Assembly (NCBI GenBank): GCA_035041965.1
Contig: JAPYMA010000099.1
Location: 62,001-126,000 of the forward strand
DNA from: Anisakis pegreffii
Lineage: Eukaryota > Nematoda > Chromadorea > Rhabditida > Anisakidae
DNA: 64,000 bases
Direction: 5' to 3'
In this document: one piece after another, positions 27,574-42,500 of the stretch
Layout of the letters: every line of letters starts with the position of its first letter
How positions within the stretch are numbered: position 1 is the first letter of the stretch
Position numbers and translations under genes: made by a program
The notes under the pieces: model-generated
Told to the model about the DNA's origin: nothing
Databases searched by the model: none
Seen by the model: only the letters and a program-made list of their open reading frames with translations

Positions 27574-30500
27574 CTGAAATGTAGATTCAATGTAGATTAT
27601 TATATCTAATTAGTCATCTTTTATCCTAGTGCGTTTGCATATAATCATCCGTCCGTGATTTGCATGTAACCGTCCGTATTGCTCAATCTTTTTCGTGAGA
27701 CACTTAAGTGAATAATTTCTCGTCAAGACAGATTTAAATTCCCCGATTTTATCTCTAGTACATAGCTGAGTTGATGTGATTATGATATTAAATCGCACGG
27801 TAGCATTCAGTTGAAGGTATGATTTTAATGACTAACCTGATGGCAGAATTGATGCACGTAAAATTTGGAGTTTCTTATATTGTTGTCTCATACCGATAAT
27901 ACGATCAATAATCAACAGTATCGTCGGCCCAATGATGTAATACGAGAATTTTGGGGACTGAAATGTAATGTTCTCATTAATTTTAATAATTAAATGCAAA
28001 TTCACAACAACTCATGATAGAACTGCCCAAAGAGCATATCTTGAGGTTGTTTATTATGCTACCCCAGTTATCAATGAACAAATAGATGAAGTACTTAATC
28101 GCAAGGTATCATGACTTGCAGGCACTAGCTGATTTTTGCAGCGCGTTGGCGATATAGTAACAGATATGGATATAAGGCAATCGAAGTTGAGGAATGCGAT
28201 CGCTTACATCAAGCAATTTCGGAAGACCATGCAGGATTGTTAGCGCATAGAGGAGTATATTGAGGAGATGTGTGATTCGGAATGCATGATAGGCTTGTTT
28301 CATGACGGCTGGTGCTGAGAACACGTATATGATGCTCATTATGGCCACCAATAGTATGCCAGTGATTCCAGTCAGTGTGCCATAGAACCAATAACTGATC
28401 GACGGTAAGAAGTTTGATCTGCAAAAGAGAGCTCATTTCAGAATGTGCTTGTAAATGACTATTCGATTTAAGCATTTTATGGCAGATTTTACAACCGTAT
28501 AAGCAGTAATCAATTCTTACCTCTAAACATTCCTATGATCGCATTCAATCTCAGAAAATCCTCAACAATGTTTCCTGAGATTAGTTCGAAACAAATGAAA
28601 GGTTTTATTTGAATAAAAATCGAACCCAAATACGGCTTCTCGGAAGAGGCATTGAAGACCATCTTGACTCTGTGTGGCCACATGATAGAAGTTGATACAG
28701 TGACCAACCGTATGTATGGCAGCCCAGAAACCGGCTAAGATGGCGACTATTTTGTGGAATGTAATGGCCGAGTCGAACGGAACGTATTCACCAAGCGGAG
28801 TCTCACGAAGAATCGTGATCACATTCCGACACACCGTAGTGAGTATGAGTCCCATGCAGAACGACAGCGATGCGGCCGCACCTCGAGTGATTGCAATCCC
28901 AACGCCCATAACACGACGCAAATCACGATGCTCGGTCTCGTAGCGATAATCTGTTAGTTGTTAAATTCTATCGTTTGTCGGTTTTGTCGGCTTACCAGAG
29001 CATTTCATCCTCATGGAAGAAGCATTTTCTTCACTCCTCATGGAGAGATACTCCCTAATCGAGTTAGCTTACATTTTAGTAGCGAGGGAGCATTGTGATC
29101 GTGTAATGAAGATCAAGAAGTGGGAAGAACTTACGCCAGAATCGTTCGAAGAAAAGCAATAGGTTGATAGCGGTGAACATGAACAAAATCACAATGTGTT
29201 GACGATAAGTTTCGAGATACGAAAGTACATGATTGATGCAGCTGTTCGCACAACTCTTCGTCTCCTCTTCGTGTATCGCGAAACTGTTCAAACTATCGGT
29301 TCTGAAATCAAAATTTCAATGAATAAAGTAACTTCAATCTGAAAATGTCGTCTATTCGATGATAAAGTTGCTCAGTTTCGTAAAGTTCCATTGAAACGAA
29401 CGATATTGGCTCGTTTAAGAGATTGGCTCTGATTGTGAACGACTTTAGATTTTGCCTCTATCCAAATATACTCAGATTTTTGTCAGTTTCATGCGTTGAA
29501 CTAGTGCTCTAGGCTGACAGTTCCATCAGCTCATATGTCATCAATCGCTCATGAACGAAAATAAAACAATAGAAAATTTCGCACTCTCTAAGATTTATTT
29601 TGAGTTTGGCGCCTCTCATATGAACGCCAACTGGTCGTCGTATATCATCGATCTGATTGAATATCGACTCGAAATCTTTATAGGACAGGATCGTCGATTC
29701 AGAATGAATGCCAGACGTCTCGAGCACCGAATTGATGATGTGATCTTGAAGTGCCTCCTCGATACGCACACCAGCCGCATCGTTCAAAGATTTCACGAAT
29801 TCAATGAATTCATGCTTCTCAACGCGACCGTTACCCGATCGATCGCACATATCGAAGATCAATTCCAATTTATTGCGTAATGATCCTGAATTGATTTATT
29901 TTTTGAACTTATCAAATAACACAATCCAACAATGAATCAAGCATGCAAATATGAGACATATTAAGTGCAGATGAATACTATCGATTGAATACTGACCACA
30001 CGAGATGAATACTGTCAAAACTAGGGCATTCCCACTAATTGACTGTCAGCTAACAATGACGCCGAAGAATGAACCGACAATGTAAGCTTTAAATGCAGTT
30101 TTGAAGTGAGCATATCTAGGTGCAGAATGACCATCGCACCTACCAGTAGTGAATCTAGAGACGACGTCAAGGAATTCTTGGAAGGTGACTTGAGTGGAGT
30201 GTTGACCGGTCATGCACGCGAACATCCGCTCAACGAAGAGGTCAGACTCTTTCATGCCGAGTGCATCAGCTAACTCAGCTTTCGTGACTGTTGTTCCGAG
30301 TACCTCCTTTGACACTGTTTCACTCCATTGCGTTGAATGATCGGACAACTGCGGAGCATTGAATGCCTGAACAAAAACTGCTTACAGTTCATTGAGTACT
30401 TCGATACGACGCGGATCGTCAGAAATCAACACGGTGAGATGTTTTTAGAATGTCCAAAGAATTGCTGTATATTTCTGAATGAATATTTTTTCTGCGGATT

Positions 30501-33500
30501 ACAATCAAAATCCACTGTAACTTCACAGTGGTCTTCACAGGTTCATGGTCATGTTCAGTGCCATCAAATGCATCGAATGCATTACAATCAGATGCAAAAG
30601 ACATGTGATAAATGCATAAATATTTCAATAAGTTCAATTACCTTCGAATATGCTTCTCTAAAGAAATGATCCAATTTCTTCTGACGTCGTTCTTGTGTTT
30701 CAGCCATCTCTAAAATTTTCTGATTGCTGCATTGTCGCACCAATAACTGTTTGTTGCTCTTTTCCATTTGATCACTAAGCGCACGAATCAGTTGTTTGCA
30801 GTGTATATCGCTTTGAAGTCGAACAACCTGACAAACGTACTCCTTAGACATTATTGTTGAATCGTACGATAACAGCAAGGAAACGGCATCAAAAAACATC
30901 CACTGTAGCTGATGCACATGAGTTGGCTTCACCTCATCTTTGACAAAAACAGCTTAAGGTCTGTTAAATGTCGAAAAATGAAAGGCTCAAAAGTCATAGT
31001 AACATCGGCATTTTCAATAGGTGAGCGGATTGGAAAGTTGGCATCATTAAGGAAATGTGATCAACGTATTTGAAATAACCTACAACATCGTAGTGTTTTG
31101 GCACTGAGAAGAGTACGAATGGGCCATGCACTGAATTGGAGTGCGGCTCAGAGATGGTCACCTCGAGTATGCTCACATCATCCAAATCCATATATCTCAA
31201 CAAACCACCACGACGCTTCTCGAGACGTATCGATGGCCGTACGTCAACAATCAACGCAACCGCTCGACAGAAATTGTCATTGATCCACTCAATCACTAAA
31301 ATCAGTTCTTTGTGTCAGGTTATCTAGCGGTTCTCTCAGGTTATTTCCGATTTCGAATAGGAATGTTTCCAAAGTGTTATTCTCAGAGCTGATGTGCTGA
31401 TCACAGAATCACAGAAGTGCTAACTACAGCTCTTTCGTTCACGAACAAATTTTTGGCCATGATCATCGAAACTGATAGCTAAGCAGTCTCATTTGTATGA
31501 CCACAGTCAGTTTTTATGTGAGTGGAGTGTGAATACTCAGTGTTCTTATCAATACTCACTATCCTCTAAAACATTCAATTCGTTTTCAAACTATTTCAAG
31601 CTGATCGCTCAGAAGTTCCATCTAAATGAGAACGTTCACTTGATCAAAATACTTCATCAACCGATATTCTTCGCAATCATTAATGAATTATGTTTAGTTA
31701 TGACGATTGTCATGGCTATGATAAATCTCCATGGAATGATAGAATGGTGAAACAGCTGACTGCAAACCTGGCATATTCAAAATCTCTTTCTCATTGGCGC
31801 TGCTTTTAAGCTGCTCGACCGTGAACACTGCACTGATTTGTTCATTGCGCGTTGGACTAGCCGTCTTGAAGCAAGGCGGTACTTCACAGCCCATTTTCTT
31901 ACGTTTTTGTATCAGAAGATAACCAATTCCGATACAAACTGTAAATTTGAACCCATTCAATGGAATACACCAAAAGCAACTAGACATTACTGAATTGTTT
32001 TCGACCGCTGGAAATTTTTCAAAAATTTCGGCTCCTTGAAGCCTGAATAACCGGCAAGTGTATCATAAGGCATGAAAAAGCAAAGTCACTGTATTTGACA
32101 TACCGAGTGGTATAATGCCTAGTGCAATACATGAAAATATGTACGTGACTTCATTGCCAGTGAAATGATCAAAGCGCATGAATGGGATGCATGGCTCAAG
32201 ACCGGTTGTGTTCACTTGGAAAGGTTGAGGGCAAGGATCACCGTCTTTCCAGAAGAAAACCTACAATACAAGAGTTGTTCGTATATTATTAAAAACCCCT
32301 CAAGGCTACATTAGCATGAAACCTGAGGAAATATTTAAATTCGCTCCACTTTCCAGATCATAAATGAGAACATAATCCCTTAAACAACGAAAATCAGCGA
32401 ATGTTTTTGTGAGTTAAAATATGCATGAATGATGAATGCATGAGTTATTTCCGTAAATATTGCGTACTCAACATTTCAAAACGTTCGTTCCGTCTTAATA
32501 AGCACGATCGTCTTTATGCATCTTAATAAGGATATGATGCATAAAGAAGGAATATGTGGGAACGCATCACATACAACTCAGTATAAAATTCTGATAACGA
32601 ACATTCTCCTGCAATTCATTATCGTCGATTAGCGTCGTTTCGCGAATTATATCACGCAGCGTGGTTGAACGAATTTTTTGAATCTCTTTTTCAGTGAATA
32701 ATCTGAAATTGTGAAGTATGCTGTTGATGGATATCATTATCGTCATTTTGGAACGTTGGAAAGTGGGAAGGAATTTATTTTTGCAATTTACAGGTCAAAT
32801 TTTCAGAAGATTTGCTTTTAGAATGCAAGTTTTAGGATTGCATTTTGAAAATTTTAGCAGTGATGAAAGGTCTCAATCAATTAATTACCCGTTGAAAGTG
32901 TTCTCAAACCAGAATCGATCGCCATCACGAAGTCTCAGGAACTGATCGAGAATCACCGCACCGAAAAGTTCTCCAGGTCCCTCTCCGTTTGTTTCGAGAA
33001 TTCCACCGACGTACGCATCCAACTGAGAGATATCTCCTTTGTATAATGCCTCCAGTTTGCGGAACATCTGAAATGTGGCTGATATGTTGTGCAGTCGAGA
33101 GAGATTTTGAGACGAATTTAAAGCTTTGCATGTTCGATTGATTGAAACTCATTAGCAGGAATCACTTCGGAATGACTTTGAGCATAGATAACGAAGATGA
33201 TAATGAAATTGGTTATTGTAAGAACTGTACGTGAAAATAAAGCTGCACCAAAGCACTAACCTGACGATTCTCCTTGTAAAGGTCCGGGTTTATGGTTGAC
33301 CAATTTTTCGTGGGAAGATTGAAACTCTTTCTGAGTTCATTGTATGGCGGTAATCCATTGTCACGTCCTCGCATTATTGTACTCGCCACAACATCCAATC
33401 GGGTGAAATGCATCGGTCCGAATACAAAATCTTCAAACATTCATATTTCGTATGCGGATAGATGATTTAGGGTGATACGTATGAGGGGAGTTTTGAGAGT

Positions 33501-36500
33501 GCATCCATTGGGAGTTGCATATTCGCATTTTTGGACTTGTGCATTTGAAATTCGGAACTGAGAAATTCACGAAGGCTTTAGATAGATTCAGCTTTACTTC
33601 CTCAGATTATTCCTCCACTTTTATCGGTTATGTGCTTTTCATCTGATCAATTCTTCCGATTAACTGATCTGTACATTTGCTCAAACGCCATTTGTATCAT
33701 AAATTTAAGACCTTCAACTTGAGCATATTCATTTGCTCCATTTTCAGAAATGTAACCATGCTTTTTGGTCCTATCATTTTCAGCAAGATGAACAGATTTT
33801 GAAAAGCAAATACAATTTGATCAAAAATTCTTTGTTTCCAAGATACAGCCATTTGGATGAAATCATCAAATTACATGTTCTAAACTTTTGTTAGCCGAGC
33901 TTGGTTGGATGAGTTTCGCCTATGCCATCATGAATGAACTTCAGTGAATCAGCAGAAATCAATATATCAAGATTGAGTTCAAAACGAATAATCAAAACTT
34001 GGAGTTGGTATGATGAGTTGATATTTTGATGCAATCACTTGGCATGTGTAAAGCGATGCATACCATAACGATACGTACCTCTAAGATCCTCAACGACAAT
34101 GCTGTCCTCACGTTCGGATATTTGCGATGCCATTCCTAGAACGATCTCATCAACCGAATATTCCTGCACGATGTCTTGCGCATTCCACCAGTTCTGACAT
34201 AGTCTTAGCGCTGGATAGCCACCGATTTCAGTACGAAATTCACATGTACCATTGTTGCGTTTACGGAACAACAAACCGGGTGGAATCTAAAAATATCGAA
34301 TGCTTCAGATTTCTTACGAATTCGACTGCAATTGCGTTTGCCCGCAAGCAATTAATGTGATGTTTAGTGATGTTTTCAGAGTGAATCTGATACTTGAAAA
34401 TGTTCAAGCAACATCATAACTTGAATGCACTTTTTTCGATAGAGTGCTTTCTTCACTTTTGCGATCGCCAAAGTGTTATCAATTAATCATTTCACATAAC
34501 GACAGCCGCGCATAAAGAAAAGTTTTTCAAATCATTCATCTGCATAGACGAAATAGTTCACATTTCATGAGTGTAATGCAAAAAGTCAATAAATCAAGTT
34601 CAGTGTCAAACACCAAATTTATTTGCTACCGGAAAACACCGATTACAACATGAAATGTTCACTGAAAGGTTTAGGAATATTGCCTGATGATCGTGAAATA
34701 CTCAAGTGGAAGAAGAAAACTATGATTTGGTGAACTGATTAAAGTGATCAAAGATCTATGCGAGAGGATTATCTATTCGTTTGGGCTAGTTTGGTCACTT
34801 ACAATAGAGTGCGGAAAACGGAATGCTGCCGTTGCGAATGCGTGCGATATACCCGGTGGAACGTGTGGGTGATATTTGGTATATGGTGGTACGGCATTAT
34901 CATCGGCCAGAATTGCCGGCAGAAAATCGTAGAGGGTTATCTTCTGTAGAATTGCAATAACCCAACGACGAGCACCCTGAAATCAAATTTTGTTGACTAA
35001 ACAAGAAACTGATGTTTTGCATCAGTATGAATGGAATTGAATCCAGCAAAACATTTTGATTATCCACTACAGCCAAGCATAACAGCAAAATCAGTCTCAG
35101 TAAGAAATATTTGACCGTGTTCCTCAATCTTGATATGAGCACGTTCCAGTGAACTATCCACCAAAAATTCTTATTTTCTTGACAAGATTCACTCATTAAG
35201 ATTGTTTTTTCAGAAGATTAATATTGGGATCAATTAACAATTGCTAGATCAATCGCTGAAGAGCAGCACTAGCCTGAAAAACTTCTTCATCGGTCCATGT
35301 GGGGTTTGCGGCTTGTATGCGTTGAGCTTGAATGTTGTGCCATCGATACAGAATCAGCCCAAAGCTCAACAAACCCGGATTCTCGTTGATTCGTGGATCA
35401 CCCAGCACTTAAAAACACTCCAGTTTACTCATCTGATAGTCCAATCAATTGTGCCATATAAAATTTTCGTGAAGCTATTCGATCGAAATATAACCGAATT
35501 AGAAATTGCAATTTTACAAACTTCATCAACTTCGCTGAAGTATAAGTGCAAGCGACCCAACGATTTAATTGCATTTCCCGAGTGCGTGCAATATTTTGTT
35601 GAAGTTATTCGTGATTCTTGCCTTCTGTTATGAGACAGTAATTGTTTTGTAATTGAATAAGCGATTGCTCAGCAAAACCTTCACATTTCTTAATCATCAA
35701 AACAAACGAAATTAAAGTACACGAGACATTTGTTTGAACGATGTGTCATTGAACTCAATTAATTACACAAAACGAAAATAATCGAGAAAAACAATAATGT
35801 AACGTTTCCCACTGAAAAAAATACTTCTTTCAAAGTATTTACTCCTCTTTAGTCAAAACAATATGCTTCATTTACATTCTCTAACCGATTCACTCCATTC
35901 TTTCAGTGAATACCTCAGAATTATTCCCTAAATGAACAGTGACACTTGATTGTCTTGGGAATTGCTTGATTCGTGCTAATGACTGCCACAATAGTCTTTA
36001 GAAAATATCAACGGTCATAAAAGTGATTTTGTCATTTGCAGAGATCACATTTATTTGAGATCTGTTGAGTGGTGATTTCAAATGGAATTATTCCGATTCA
36101 GATGAGTATTTTATGGAATGCGTAAAAGTGTTCATTTCGGGTATGATATCAGTTTGTTGATCATAAAATGCACGTAATCAGATGTATTTAGCAAATGCAC
36201 TGCACTGCACTTTTATTAATTTAGAAATTTCCTCATAATGTTATGACGAGGTGATGGGTGAAACGTACTGAAAAGGCGCTCTGGATTCATAAGGCGGTGT
36301 ATTTGCGGTGGTGCGGGATTGATGAGCGGAATGTGCGGTCCGTTCAGCGGTGGATAGCCACTCATCGGACCTTCGGCCAGGGTTCCGTTCCGCCATGAGC
36401 GCAAAGCCGCAACCCATGGCTCTTGTGTGCTGTACAAAAACGATGCATCGATCCAGCTGGTGCGTTCATTCACCTGAATGTATTCGAAGAACGTAAACCA

Positions 36501-39500
36501 GCGAAACTTAATGCATAAATGCAATCCAGTGGATCAAGTGACAACTGCTTAGTCAGGATATCGACCCCCTATAATTTGCGAGTGTTTCATGCAATATCAG
36601 GTTTCAAACACGACCAAATTGACAGCAGTCTAGTTGAAAGGATTGTTCTTCAAAGTTACGACATTGTCCTACTGGTCTCCATGCCGTTCTCACATGATCA
36701 ACAAAATGAAATCACTGCATTCCGGAATTCATGTTGCAATATGTTGTAAGGAATGTTGCAATGAATAAATGAATTCAGAAAAGATTAATGAACTGATTGC
36801 CTTTTTGATAGTTGTCGTCTCTTCTCAGTCTCATTTTTTCGGCATTGACATTGCCCAATTTAGACTGTTGAAAAGTTATGTGCAATGATTTTGGGTGCGA
36901 TAAAATTAATTGTAAAGTCGACTTTAAAGATTGCAAAAAATCGTTCGGTGAATCAAACGCCAGTAGAGTACTACTTCAACGTGCAGCAGATAATCAATAT
37001 AAATCGAAACGATAATCAGCATAAATATTCAATATGAATGGAGCGAACTCTAACTTAATGAAGTTTCAACGCAAGTATGACTGATGAAACGAAATCAAAA
37101 AGCCTTCAAGCCCCCATAATGAATTCAAACGACTGATGAACGAAATTTCAAATTTTTCCAATTTCATCATATAATTTGCATGAGATTTTTTCTGTTCAAC
37201 ATTCAACTGTTCCCATTTTCAGTGAGAACTTTGAAATTTTCGAATTTCTTGCTTCTTTCCATCGCTTTGAGTTTTTTCACATGGTTTTTCAACTCCAACT
37301 GCGATAGTTAATGCAGATAACGTCAAATAATTGCTTTAAAATGGAGCAGTTTTAAAGTGTGGTGAAATTAATTAGTGCAAGTAATCGACGCTAATGGCTA
37401 GTGTAGATCAGAAAAAAAATATTTCTCTGAATAGATCAGAAAATGTGTCTTCTTCGCGTCGATTAGACTAATCAAATGTGCTGATGGCTGATCGTGTTCA
37501 TTCATCACTATAATCATCACCATAATCGAATCAACATTAACTTTAGGATTTGTTTGAAGTGATGACAACTGCTCGTGGCAGATTTTCATGATCGTTGTTT
37601 CATAAGAAGAGAGAGACGAAAGGTGGATTTATGAACACAATGAAAAACAGCAACACACAAATGTGTGAGATTGTGTGGGAATTATCGACTAATCGCAAGC
37701 GAAATAATTTTTCGATCGTGCTAAGGAACACAATCCGTTGTTGTTTCTCTATGCAGATACGGTAAAATCGGCAAAAAACGGAAACAATAGCATCCCTCTT
37801 GGATGTGATATATCCGATGAGGTGGTGATTTGTATGTGTCTCATTCGAATGTATGCTGCAAAATGATCAACAGAGAATGAGCTGTTGAAGAAACGTTGCT
37901 TTGGAACTGATAAATTCTGCACAATAGCAGAAGTTTACAGTGGCAGCAGGCTGACTGACCTGTTCTCGTGGTGAGTTGAAACCGTGTCCGGTTTGTTTGT
38001 CGTATTTGGCACGCAAGAACGGTATTTCAGTGTGTCCCTCACACTGCGAGTCGAACACCGTATCACAACGTGGCACCTCAATTTTATGCATTTCCAACGG
38101 ACAACTCACCTGTGTTGATTGCATTATTTCATATGCTATCACTTGACCTGAAATGTAATGCCCATGTGATATGTTCAGTTCGTGTCCCATGCCGTTGGGT
38201 TGTTTTGCTCAGCTTAATTGCTTTAATTAGCTCTTTTCTCTCTGCGTGAATATTTGGAATGCGATACGTTTTGATTTATAGCAGATGAGTTAAAAGAGGT
38301 GGCATAACCATGATTATTTTCCTTTTCTTGCAACCTTTAAGGGGAGATGGAAGGAGGGGTATGCCTTTGTTCCCCTTCCTAGGGGACCTTAATTTTACTC
38401 ATACATATTCTTGGAAAGCTGCACTGCAACTTTACATCTGTCGTTTTCACATGAAAATTCCGAAAAATTTTCTTTCCACAACAGTGTCCAACCCCACCTT
38501 TACCAATAGAAATCGGCTGTGTGAATTCACATTTATTCACAATCAGTTATTTTTTGCAGATATTCCGTTTTTGTAAAATCGCATAATAAAATAAGGAGAA
38601 TGTTGAATGCGTAACGAATGAACGGATGCACACAAATTGCATCGAACAATAAAAACATAATTGTGTATTTCTATTATGAAATTTAATAATTGCAAACAAT
38701 CAACTATTCGAATGTGATTGAATGAATTGCCGTCGTTCTCAATGAGGCCGAATCACGATGGCCTTCACTCGAGCAGATAACTGCCCGCATTTCAATTTTC
38801 GAACGTCCGAAAAACTTTGCCTTTGATCGCCATTCAGATATGATTGAATTCTCAAACGAGGTTGATGCAAAAATTGATCAACGGGTTATGCAAAAATCTA
38901 ATTTGATGAGGTTGTGATGTGGGAACGATGGATGCTTCGAACACAACCAAATCCCCTCATCATATCGCATTCAACAAAACATCAATTTCGTAATCACTTA
39001 AGACGAAACAATTTTTGACAGCAATAATAACCTTGTAATGTGTGTATGAAGAACTAATTCTTAGTGTTGTGCTTCCTGACTTCCTGACTTGCAAAAGAAG
39101 AATAACAGCGAAATGTGACAATAATTTCAGTAACAATGATAGGGACTGCTTAGATAACAGAATAAGAATTTTTACATCAAAGATCTGCTTAGGGGATCGC
39201 ACATTATTGCAATCAGCCTCACTCATTTCAAAATGTATTTGCATATTCGCAGGTTTTTGCATTTGTGCAATGTTCAGTTAGTATTGGAACGTGGTATAGA
39301 AAGATATCATGTAAGAGAGCGTTACCTTAATCATAATTGCAATCGATTAAACATTCAATCAAATCAATTTGAATGATTCAAATTGAATCATTTCTCTATT
39401 CAACGAAAGATTACTCGTCCTTGAAATTGATTCTTCCATTGAATGAATGAAATTTTTCGAATTTTGTAATCCACAATAATTTTTGCTTTCTTGAAACGAA

Positions 39501-42500
39501 TTCCGTCCATAAAATGACTGATTTGGTCAAAATCTTGAAATCACTGCACTAATCGTAAGATTGAAATGCTCAGAAAAAAACGCAAATGATTTATTTCTAT
39601 CGATGCCGCTTCAGACAGGAAGTGGAAGTTCATGCAGCATTTTTCTGTTTGCTGTTGATTTATTCGTGTTTTGCTTCTGCATGGGAAACTAGGACGATCT
39701 TTTTATAGGGTTTAATGAAAAAGAGTGTATTCTGCTGACTTCCTTATGCATTCGATTGTTTCTCATTTCTGATGGTAACTCATAAATCCGATGAACAAAT
39801 TATTGCCACATTAAGTGGAAATGTACTGCTCACATTGATCAATACAATTAATCGAAACAATTCCTCGCAATCTTCAACATAATTTTTTCAGTACTCTATA
39901 AATATTTTGAGTTAGTGGACATCATAAATCATTTGATCAGTCGTTTCACAGACTGCGTAAAGAACGAAAAACATATCCTATAGACACAGTGTGGCGCATT
40001 TCATGTTTTCTGCTCAATTTCCTGAGCAGTTATGTTGATTGTGCGAAGACACAAAATCATGCTTTGATTGAGTTTGTACAAGCAATGATGTCTTAATCGT
40101 GTTCCGAGCAACGGAAACAACCAGTTTTTCGTGTTTCTTGATGCGGTGGGCAAAAACGATCTTATGCAGTCGGTGAATGTGCTGATTCAAAGCTGATTGA
40201 GTGGATGAAAATGAGCATATCGAGAGGACGCTTAATTCGCTTTGCTTTGTCTGTGGTGCGATTATGAGATTATTGTGGTGTTATGATGAGATGCAGAAAA
40301 AGCTTTAATGATGGCGTTGAATGCTTTGAAACGAGATTGCTGCTCGCATTGAACAATGAATGAACGAACGGTGGCTTGGAATGGTTTCGATTAAATGAAA
40401 TTGTGTTAGAAAATAAATTTGAGTACACTTTCAGACATCGAACGGTACATTTATCTTCAGTGAAAGCATTCTTTGAATGACAAACTCGATGAAGAAAAGT
40501 GGAACTGAAAAGACACGAACCGTCGCCCACAGACGGAATGCGGAGAATGTGAATAGATGAAGAATGCAGGAAAAATTGCGTTGGAAATTGGAAAACTCAC
40601 TGAAAAACGCAAGCATTGTTGTGACGTTACGGGCATTCGGAATGCCTGACGGTCCTTTGAAGATGAGATCCGAGATGGCTCGTGCTGACGGTAAATCAAC
40701 GTTGAGCATATAAACACCGTCCTGATATCGACTTGGTGCATCACGATGCAAATGTGATCCTTGAAATTTTCTTTTCATTATATGAGAAGTTTTTGCGGAT
40801 ATAAAATTATTTTGCAGTTGATGTGGATGGTAAAACTGCTGATTGGCTCACATAACTCTCAATGTTATAAGTGATATGAAATTATGCGCTCATATCATTT
40901 GAAGCTATTGAATAATGCTGAGCGGAAATCACTTAATCACTTATAATCCTATGTTTTTTTAAAATTCTGATATCATTTTGTTGGCATGCGATTGTTGATT
41001 GAAAAATTTTGATTATCGACTAAAAACCGAAGAATTGTGCAAAGTCCCTCTTCGCTCAACTCTCGCTGTTTATAAGATAAGATGTTTATAAGATAATAAG
41101 ATGACTCTCATTTTTGACACCAACATTTTGATCATTATCGCAGTTCTCATTCTGATTGTTGTCGCTATTTTTGTCTTCATTGTTGCTGATATCATTATTA
41201 TCAATGATGTCACTCTTACTGTGTTGATTAGCATTTCTATATGTGTTTCTTGTGCTGATCTTCAATTATCATTGCAATAATTATTATTTATGCACTATTG
41301 AATTGTACACTTTGCCGTTAAATGTTGATGTTTAGTGAATTTCATCTCTTTGCTTTGATTATGCTCAACTGAACGAACAGAGATATGATCGAGTGATAAT
41401 CAGTAAGAATGTTGATAAAATGAAATGTAACAAATGAACGGAATGAATTGAATTCGTTTGAATTATTCATCAAAACCGATGAACTAAATGGAATAAACAG
41501 AAATGACATGAGTAGGTTTGCCCAACTGGATGACTGATCATATTTTCTTGATCAATTAAATTTCATCCTGAAGCGCCGATACTCCGGAAAGCTTTTTTCG
41601 TTGGTAAACAGAAAACTTAGCATGTGAACTCCCGACTGGCGAATATCATTTGTTAAAAGTCAGCTCATTTAAAGTTCATAGCAAAGCATTTGAAAGACTG
41701 CAAAGCATCAATTATCTATTCGTATTTAATGACGAGTGTCGTCCTTATTCTCATTCGAAGAAAACGAATGCAAATTTTTTCAGTCAGAAACACATCTTGA
41801 ACTCAAAAAAAAGTCAATGATCAATCAATGTTGGGTGAAAATAGCAGAATAAATTCAACGGAAGTTTGTTGTTGGAACTTGTTCAATGAAATACGAGAAT
41901 TTTAAAGAGATACTGAAAATGCATTCAGAAAAAAAAACGATGGAATTTTGTAAATAGTTGGTCTTTTGTTGCTTTACTGCGATTCGTTAACGTCACACGA
42001 ACTGTAATCATAATTTTGTGTGTTCACGCCTAGTTTTTAGTGATATTTCGATATAGTGTGTCGCAGTAAAACGAGATTGATGATAGCGTCGATGATTTTA
42101 AACATTGAATTTCAATAATTTTCGACAAACAAAAAGTTTGACAATTTTGATTCTTCCGCAATATTTTTTAGCCAGCAAATGCGATTTTTTCACCTCTCAA
42201 GACTTTATTTCCACACTCAACTAGGAAAAACTTTTACCAAACCGAATTGCAACTTTAATCAAAGAAGTGTATCCTACTTCCTGATCAATGAAGTGCTAAT
42301 CGAAACAGATCGCTAAGTGGAGACATAAGAAAGAAACTGAAGAGTCTGCAAAGTACTTCCAATGAAAATTGGAATTCTTAAGCAAAACCGCTTCTTTCCA
42401 CTTGTTAAGTACGTGAAAAGACTGATCATAGTGTTAATAATTTCTAACAATCATCTTGATCAGCATGGAAAAATGTTATACGCTGTTTCTATTGGTTGAA

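Noticed and set aside
28716..28957. Plus-strand open frames over the oxidase heme region
   Set aside because: Antisense shadows of the oxidase exon 28950-28626.
31080..31087. Donor G|GTTATT for the oxidase exon ending near 31.08 kb
   Set aside because: It has a better look than GAT|GTTGTA but puts the next exon out of frame; only the weaker donor joins EYVCQVVRL correctly.
40270..40530. 86-codon minus-strand open frame beyond the oxidase exon
   Set aside because: Intron sequence downstream of the donor at 40600; no family match.
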